Shown piece by piece: positions 6,357 through 10,715 of a DNA stretch of 10,715 nt. Position 1 is the stretch's first letter; every line of letters begins with the position of its first letter. The notes beneath the pieces were generated by a model. The model had not been told where the DNA came from and made no database searches. It saw only the letters and a program-made list of their open reading frames with translations. Position numbers and translations under genes: made by a program. Origin of the DNA: Planctomycetota bacterium (lineage in GTDB: Bacteria; Planctomycetota; UBA1135; UBA2386); assembly GCA_020425885.1 (NCBI GenBank), contig JAGQRA010000411.1, forward strand, positions 1 through 10,715, written 5' to 3'.

Positions 6357-7297
6357 ATCCCCGAGGCACCCGCCCCTTCTCCCAGCGGCCAGCGGTCTAC
6401 CCGTTCGGCGACCGCAGCCGCAAGGACTACTTCCTGCAGCTGGTCCGCGACTTCCTCGGCGCCTCGGGCCAGCGGGTGACGATCCGCGACGGCACGGCGA
6501 CCGTCGACGGCAGCCCGTTCGTGCACGGCCTGCAGCACCTCGCCCAGACCTGCCACCTGTCACCGATGGCCGAGTGGCCGACGATCGTCGCCGATCATCT
6601 CGCGCGGTCCGACACCGCCAAGGTCAGGGCAGCGGTCACCGGCCTGTTCGAGAACGGCTACGCGCAGAGCGCCGACAGCCTGTCGATCCGCATCTACCCG
6701 CACGACTTCGTCGACGACGAGACCTGGCCGCACTTCGTCAACCGCCGCGATCTGCCGCAGACGCGGACGACCGTGGTGCTGGACATCGGCGCCTCGGTGA
6801 TGCCGGTGCCGACGCCGATCGCCGAACAGTGGGGCGTGCCGCGCGGCGAGCTGTTCGACCGCGGCCTGCAGAACCTCGCGCGCAACTGCAAGACGCCCTG
6901 GCAGACCCTCTACCTGCCGGTCGACAGCGGCATCGCCATCGACGTCCTCAGCGACGACTTCTTCGCCGCCGCCCATGTGCTGCGGCCGGATTCGAACCTG
7001 CCGCGCCTCGGCCACCACGGCAACCTCATCGGCATCCCGGCGCGCAACGTGCTGCTGAGCTGGCCGATCGACACGGCGCCGACTCCGCTGCTGCTCGAGG
7101 CATTGCTGGCGATGACCTGTGGCAAACATCGTGACGGGCCCGGCTCGATCACGCCACATCTGTTCTGGCGCACCAGGAGCGGCGACTTCTTACTGCAACA
7201 GGGAACGAATGCCGACGGCCACTCCAGGCTCGCGCCATCGCCCGAGTTCGTCGACCTGTTGGCGCGACTGCACCGCCGTCGCCCCCGCACGAGCTGA
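6350..7297 (+). CDS. Cytoplasmic protein of unknown function
   Basis: This 315-residue soluble protein has no signal peptide or membrane helix. I do not recognise it with confidence. The N-terminal half has a VDGSPFVHGLQHLAQTC segment and AEWPTIVADHL (Trp76), and the centre has VVLDIGASVMPVP (about 142-154). The second half has LPVDSGIAIDVLSDDFFAA and GNLIGIPARNVLLSWPI (from residue 226). The late IPARNVLLSWPI pattern faintly recalls DUF1444-type proteins, in which a similar strand follows a substrate-like pocket, but that is a weak resemblance. The ATG at 6350 is chosen because AAGAGG (6335-6340) lies 9 bases upstream and the protein becomes non-Arg-rich from there. The frame stays open far upstream, but that part is antisense to the hydrolase gene. 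It is divergent from the hydrolase, sharing a 129-base upstream region. Confidence 0.8.
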   Translation: MHHPRGTRPFSQRPAVYPFGDRSRKDYFLQLVRDFLGASGQRVTIRDGTATVDGSPFVHGLQHLAQTCHLSPMAEWPTIVADHLARSDTAKVRAAVTGLFENGYAQSADSLSIRIYPHDFVDDETWPHFVNRRDLPQTRTTVVLDIGASVMPVPTPIAEQWGVPRGELFDRGLQNLARNCKTPWQTLYLPVDSGIAIDVLSDDFFAAAHVLRPDSNLPRLGHHGNLIGIPARNVLLSWPIDTAPTPLLLEALLAMTCGKHRDGPGSITPHLFWRTRSGDFLLQQGTNADGHSRLAPSPEFVDLLARLHRRRPRTS

Positions 7298-7431
7298 AGG
7301 TGAGGGGAACACGGTCGCAAGACGGCCATCGGAATCCCGTCTGACCGGACGGACCCGACCGCCCCCCTTCCAAGCCTTGACACGGCGACCTAGCATGTCG
7401 CCGAGAATCTTCTCACCGGAGAGTGAGCCGT
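7298..7431. other. Intergenic region before the peptidase pair
   Basis: No gene is seen in these 134 bases. A short imperfect hairpin CCGTCT-GACC-GGACGG lies near 7338-7353 with no T run; it could be a weak terminator for the 6350 gene. TTGACA (7377-7382) and TAGCAT (7391-7396) look like promoter boxes but are only 8 bases apart. Confidence 0.4.
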
Positions 7432-9093
7432 ATGCGCCAAGCCCCTACCTGCCTGTTGATCGTCGCGTCCGCTGTCTTCGTCGCATCGGCTCCGGCCCAG
7501 GAGCTGAAAGGCCGCGTCTGGACGCACGACAAGCTCGGCGTCAAGCTGACCATCCCGGACGGCTATTCGACCGTTCCGCTGCAGGTCGACGAGCAGTGGA
7601 TCGCCGCCAAGTTCCTCAGCGACAAGACCTACCTGTCGAAGGACCGCGATTGGAACCAGGAGCACCGGCCGCTGATGCGGGTCATCGTCTTCACCGAGAA
7701 GGCGAAGAAGGCCAGCGCCGGCGAGGTCCACGAGGAGGAGGACGGCTCGACGTTCATCGGCATCGGCGCGGTCCCCTATCAGGGCTATCGCGACTACGTC
7801 AAGCGTCACCGCCGCGGCTTCTTCTTCAGCAAGGAGAAGGAGGACAAGGTCGGCACCGAGTCGTGCCTGATGTGCGAGGTCGACGTCCACAAGAGCGACC
7901 CGAAGCTCCACCTCTACACCGTCGTGTGCCGGCGCCCGACCTTCGAGATCGCCGTCGAGTTCGAGGTCCTCGAGGACCGGCGTGATCAGCTCGAGAAGTA
8001 CTGCCTGCGCGCGCTCGAGAGCATCCGCTTCTCCGAGCCTGCCCTCGAGAGCGGCGCCGCCGAGACCGGCGGCCGCCGGACCTCGACCCGGGTCTGGACC
8101 GCCTTCCGCAGCCAATGGCGCAAGCGCCCGCACGAAGAACGGGTCGACATCCGCCGCACGATGGAGCGCGATCACCATGCCGCGGTCAAGGGCCGGACGC
8201 CCGAGGATTGGAGCGTCGAGGAATCGAAGCACTTCCTCGTCGTCTCGCACGCCGACCCGAAGTTCACCAAGCAGATGGTCGAGGGCGCCGAGCTGTTCTA
8301 CGCCTGGTGCGAGAAGGAGTTCAGCACCCTCGGCGACGACTACGTGCGTCGCTCGGTGCTGCGGCTGTGCAAGGACCGCGACGAGTACTACGCCTTCCAC
8401 TTCGACTCCTCGAACTCGACCGGCTGGTCGCTGTTCGGCAGCGAGCACGAGATCGGCACCTACTACGACACCTACAACGGCACCAGCGGTCGCGATGTCT
8501 CACGACTGTTCGGCGGCATCCTGACGCATTACCTGCAGGAGCTCGACCCACACATCGTCAGCTACACACCGTATTGGCTGACCTGGGCGCTCGATGACTA
8601 CGTCGAGGAATGCTACGTCAAGGGCCGCAAGCTCGACTTCCGGGTCGAGGACTGGGCCCGCGACGAGGCCCGCGACATGGCCCGCGAGGACAAGCTGCCG
8701 AAGCTGCACGACATCCTCGCGATGAGCGAGAGCGACTTCTCGAAGCTGCGCAAGGATGACAGCCGGGCGAAATACGCGGCGTCACAGGCGCTGCGCTTCG
8801 TGCTCGGCCCGGGCTCGCGGGAGAAGGTGTTCAAGGACTTCCTGCTGCGCTACTTCAAGGCCGCCATCGCCGTCGCCGAGAAGCACGACGCGGACTGGAA
8901 GTCGGCGGATCACACCCCGGCCGAGACCGAGGAGGAGGAGGAGCGCCAGGCCAAGGAATACGCCAAGCGCACCAAGGAGCGCGCCAAGCAGGTTCAGGCC
9001 GAGATCAACGAGATGGTGCTCGGCCAGATCACCGACAAGCAATGGGAGAAGTTCGACAAGAACTTCGCCGACTTCGTCAAGAAGGGGAAGTGA
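7432..9093 (+). CDS. Secreted peptidase-fold protein with a degenerate active site (DUF1570-like paralogue)
   Basis: This 553-residue secreted protein has a signal peptide at residues 1-22 (APA|QEL). Residues ~28-205 form an alpha/beta domain, beginning with RVWTHDKLGVKLTIPDGY, of the PsbP-like kind common in secreted proteins. After a linker, residues ~260-490 follow the fold order of the next gene: HFLVVSHADPK, LRLCKDRDEYYAF, YYDTY, then FGGILTHYLQEL and PYWLTWALDDYVEE. Where the active relative has H-E-x-x-H and a downstream Glu, this one has Gly362, Ile363, His366 and Trp385, so zinc binding and catalysis are very unlikely. The C-terminus (~497-553) is highly charged and helical. ATG 7432 has GGAGAG (7418-7423) 8 bases upstream; the in-frame GTG at 7423 overlaps that SD and is less likely. 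It ends 1 base before the next gene, so the two are surely co-expressed. Confidence 0.83.
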   Translation: MRQAPTCLLIVASAVFVASAPAQELKGRVWTHDKLGVKLTIPDGYSTVPLQVDEQWIAAKFLSDKTYLSKDRDWNQEHRPLMRVIVFTEKAKKASAGEVHEEEDGSTFIGIGAVPYQGYRDYVKRHRRGFFFSKEKEDKVGTESCLMCEVDVHKSDPKLHLYTVVCRRPTFEIAVEFEVLEDRRDQLEKYCLRALESIRFSEPALESGAAETGGRRTSTRVWTAFRSQWRKRPHEERVDIRRTMERDHHAAVKGRTPEDWSVEESKHFLVVSHADPKFTKQMVEGAELFYAWCEKEFSTLGDDYVRRSVLRLCKDRDEYYAFHFDSSNSTGWSLFGSEHEIGTYYDTYNGTSGRDVSRLFGGILTHYLQELDPHIVSYTPYWLTWALDDYVEECYVKGRKLDFRVEDWARDEARDMAREDKLPKLHDILAMSESDFSKLRKDDSRAKYAASQALRFVLGPGSREKVFKDFLLRYFKAAIAVAEKHDADWKSADHTPAETEEEEERQAKEYAKRTKERAKQVQAEINEMVLGQITDKQWEKFDKNFADFVKKGK

Positions 9094-9094
9094 C

Positions 9095-10627
9095 GTGAGC
9101 GCCACCACCACCGCCCAGGTGATCGGCCTGTTGACCGTCATCGCCGCGCCGCTCGCGGCCCAGGACAGCATCCAGCTGACCGACGGCCGCTTCGTCGTCG
9201 ACAAGCGCATCGAGCGTCACCAGAGCGGCGCCGTGATCCACTTCGAGAACGGCGACGTCATCGTGCCGCGCTCGCTGATCAAGGAATGCAGCGCGTTCGA
9301 CATCGAGGCCAAGGACAGCGGCTGGTCGCCCGAGGATCAGGCCAGGATCGCCAATGGCGAGGTCTTCTTCGAAGGCAAGTGGATCCCGCAGAAGAAGCGC
9401 GACGCCATCATGGCCGAGCGTCGCGAGGCCCGCACCAAGAAGATCGAAGAGGCCCAGTCACATCGGCTGTGGGTCAACCGCTACAAGCTCAACACCAAGA
9501 ACTTCGCCTTCGAGTACACGATCGACCCCGAGGTCATGCAGCGCTATGCCGACATGCTCGAGGTCTACTACTCGACCTTCACCAAGGAATGGGGGATCCA
9601 CAAGCCGCGCGGCATGGGGCGACTCAAGGTCTGCTTCTACCACGACGAGGACTACTTCCATCAGGTCGCGGCGGCTCCCGACGGCGTGATCGGCTACTTC
9701 CGCTTCGTCGAGCCGATCGAGCTGAACTTCTACTACGAGCGCCTCGACGAGGCCCTGACCCAGGACGTCCTGTTCCACGAGGCCAACCACTACCTGACCC
9801 ACCTGATCGACCCGAAGTTCCACTACCCGAGCTGGATCAACGAGTCGCTGGCCGAGTACTACGGCGCCAGCGAGTGGGACGACGAGCAGAAGAAGATGAT
9901 CGTCGGCAACCTGCAGGAAGGCCGGTTGGCGGTCATCCAGGACGCGATCCGGGTCGACGAATGGCAGGGTCTCGAGGATCTGATCCGTCTCGAGCAGGGT
10001 CAGTTCAACGCCATCCACTACGCCTGGGGCTGGAGCTTCGTCCACTACATGATGTCGGACCAGAAGACGGCCAAGGCGTTCAAGAAGTTCTACCTCGCGC
10101 TCGGCCGCGACAAGAAGGTCAAGCGGGTGCCGCACTTCTACGACATCAAGAAGGTCGAGCCCGACGAGCAGATCGCGTTGTTCACCCGGATCATGGGGGT
10201 CAAGGACCTCGCCGAATTCGAGCGCGGCTGGAAGGCCTACGTCGGCAACATGCATGCGGCGAGCGGACCCGGCTACCGCAACGCCGGCGACATCGCGCTG
10301 GCCCGCGGCATGCCGATCAAGGCGCAGCGGTTCTATCGCACCGCACTCGACATGGGCGACGACAACTGCATGACCCACTTCGGTTACGGCCGTGCGCTCT
10401 ATCGCAAGAGCAAGTACGCCGAGGCCGTCGAGCAGTTCGAGGCGGCCGTGGCCCTCGATCCGCTGCAGGGTCGGTTCTGGATGTATCTGGCCGATGCCAA
10501 GGAGCACACCAAGGCGGCCAAGGACGAGGTCGAGCGGCTGCGCAAGCTCGCGCTCGAGATCGACCCCGACGATTACGACCTGATGCTCCGCCTGATCGCC
10601 CGCGGCAAAGAGCAGATCAGCAAGTAG
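9095..10627 (+). CDS. Secreted DUF1570-type zinc metallopeptidase with C-terminal TPR repeats
   Basis: This 510-residue secreted protein has a signal peptide at residues 1-22 (LAA|QDS), with an unusual lack of basic residues at its start. A small strand-rich LTDGRFVVDKRI region is followed by GEVFFEGKWIPQKKRD (GKW at 94-96), a motif pattern I associate with planctomycete secreted proteins. The catalytic part holds HEANH (His228, Glu229, His232) and Glu250 in WINESLAEYY, the gluzincin pattern in which two His and a distant Glu bind zinc. The C-terminal ~110 residues (from ~390) contain about three TPR-like helical pairs, such as ALYRKSKYAEAVEQFEAAVALDP. The GTG at 9095 follows the previous stop by 1 base, with AAGGGG around 9083-9087 as its SD. 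The longer open frame upstream is a shadow of the preceding gene. The substrate is unknown. The inactive paralogue beside it may bind or present substrate, or regulate it. Confidence 0.88.
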   Translation: MSATTTAQVIGLLTVIAAPLAAQDSIQLTDGRFVVDKRIERHQSGAVIHFENGDVIVPRSLIKECSAFDIEAKDSGWSPEDQARIANGEVFFEGKWIPQKKRDAIMAERREARTKKIEEAQSHRLWVNRYKLNTKNFAFEYTIDPEVMQRYADMLEVYYSTFTKEWGIHKPRGMGRLKVCFYHDEDYFHQVAAAPDGVIGYFRFVEPIELNFYYERLDEALTQDVLFHEANHYLTHLIDPKFHYPSWINESLAEYYGASEWDDEQKKMIVGNLQEGRLAVIQDAIRVDEWQGLEDLIRLEQGQFNAIHYAWGWSFVHYMMSDQKTAKAFKKFYLALGRDKKVKRVPHFYDIKKVEPDEQIALFTRIMGVKDLAEFERGWKAYVGNMHAASGPGYRNAGDIALARGMPIKAQRFYRTALDMGDDNCMTHFGYGRALYRKSKYAEAVEQFEAAVALDPLQGRFWMYLADAKEHTKAAKDEVERLRKLALEIDPDDYDLMLRLIARGKEQISK

Positions 10628-10634
10628 TCGCGAG

Positions 10635-10664
10635 TAGACGATCCGCGCGACCCGCTGGTAGATT
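10635..10664 (+). promoter_or_regulatory. Possible extended -10 promoter for the last gene, giving a leaderless mRNA
   Basis: TAGATT (10659-10664) is preceded by TGG, an extended -10 (TGn). TAGACG (10635-10640) lies 18 bases further up as a -35 matching 4 of 6 bases. A transcript starting about 7 bases after the -10 would begin at the GTG at 10671. ACCCGC/GCGGGT arms (10650-10655 and 10667-10672) flank it. This comes from inspection only. Confidence 0.3.
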
Positions 10665-10670
10665 CCGCGG

Positions 10671-10715
10671 GTGCCGCGCCGTCGCAAACGGAGGATCGTG
10701 TTCCTCCTCATCGCC
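10671..10715 (+). CDS. Start of a secreted or membrane-anchored protein (partial)
   Basis: Fifteen codons run from a GTG to the end of the window, reading M-P-R-R-R-K-R-R then I-V-F-L-L-I-A. A strongly basic stretch followed by hydrophobic residues is the beginning of a signal peptide or signal anchor. There is no clear Shine-Dalgarno at a normal distance; a leaderless start is possible. The rest of the gene is outside the window, so nothing can be said of its function. A GTG at 10700 is a later alternative start, but it would drop the basic region. Confidence 0.45.
   Translation, partial: MPRRRKRRIVFLLIA

Noticed and set aside
7377..7396. TTGACA and TAGCAT as a sigma70 promoter for the peptidase pair
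   Set aside because: The boxes are only 8 bases apart instead of about 17. A sigma54 reading fails too, because the invariant GG is GA and the spacing to GC is off by 2.
9458..10711. Minus-strand open frame of 417 codons opposite the metallopeptidase
   Set aside because: It is rich in Leu, Val and Asp, as expected from reading this GC-rich gene backwards, and has no SD or family features. The sense strand has HEANH, TPRs and a signal peptide.

Overview
The window is GC-rich throughout, with strong G/C preference at third codon positions and no rRNA, tRNA, CRISPR array or insertion sequence that I could recognise. The best guess for the host is a planctomycete-like bacterium. The clues are a secreted hydrolase ending in a beta-rich tail of a kind I associate with secreted planctomycete proteins, and a pair of secreted peptidase-fold proteins of the DUF1570 type with a short GKW-type motif. 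This is inference from protein style, since no marker gene is present.

Layout. Bases 1-2574 (+) hold the 3' half of an rnf operon: the end of rnfD, then rnfG, rnfE and rnfA, all overlapping by 4 bases (ATGA, ATGA, GTGA), then a 63-residue one-helix, cysteine-rich protein that resembles the Nqr maturation factor NqrM. Rnf is a membrane ion pump driven by electron transfer between ferredoxin and NAD. The order D-G-E-A with no rnfB behind rnfA fits operons in which rnfB and rnfC come first.

Bases 2575-4098 look like a small accessory islet between the rnf operon and a convergent hydrolase gene. It holds one intact orphan nucleotidyltransferase-fold gene (2701-3759, GSU2403/NTP_transf_8 type). 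An 11-bp perfect inverted repeat touches its start codon, and there is no Shine-Dalgarno. It is followed on the other strand by the frameshifted 3' stump of a DUF4143-type AAA ATPase gene.

Bases 4099-6220 (-) encode a secreted alpha/beta hydrolase of the S15/CocE type. A single-base frameshift in a C4 run separates the nucleophile Ser and Asp from the catalytic His. Its upstream region, shared with a divergent gene, contains two G7 runs (minus strand) that match a G-quadruplex motif.

Bases 6350-7297 (+) encode a cytoplasmic protein of unknown function whose ribosome binding site and start codon lie in nested inverted repeats. Bases 7432-10627 (+) are a two-gene operon of secreted, related peptidase-fold proteins. 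The first has lost its zinc-binding residues; the second keeps HEANH...E and adds a TPR tail. A further gene, beginning with a basic then hydrophobic stretch, starts at 10671 and runs off the end.

The observations I would follow first are the inactive/active peptidase pair, the NqrM-like protein in an rnf operon, and the nucleotidyltransferase islet with its palindrome.
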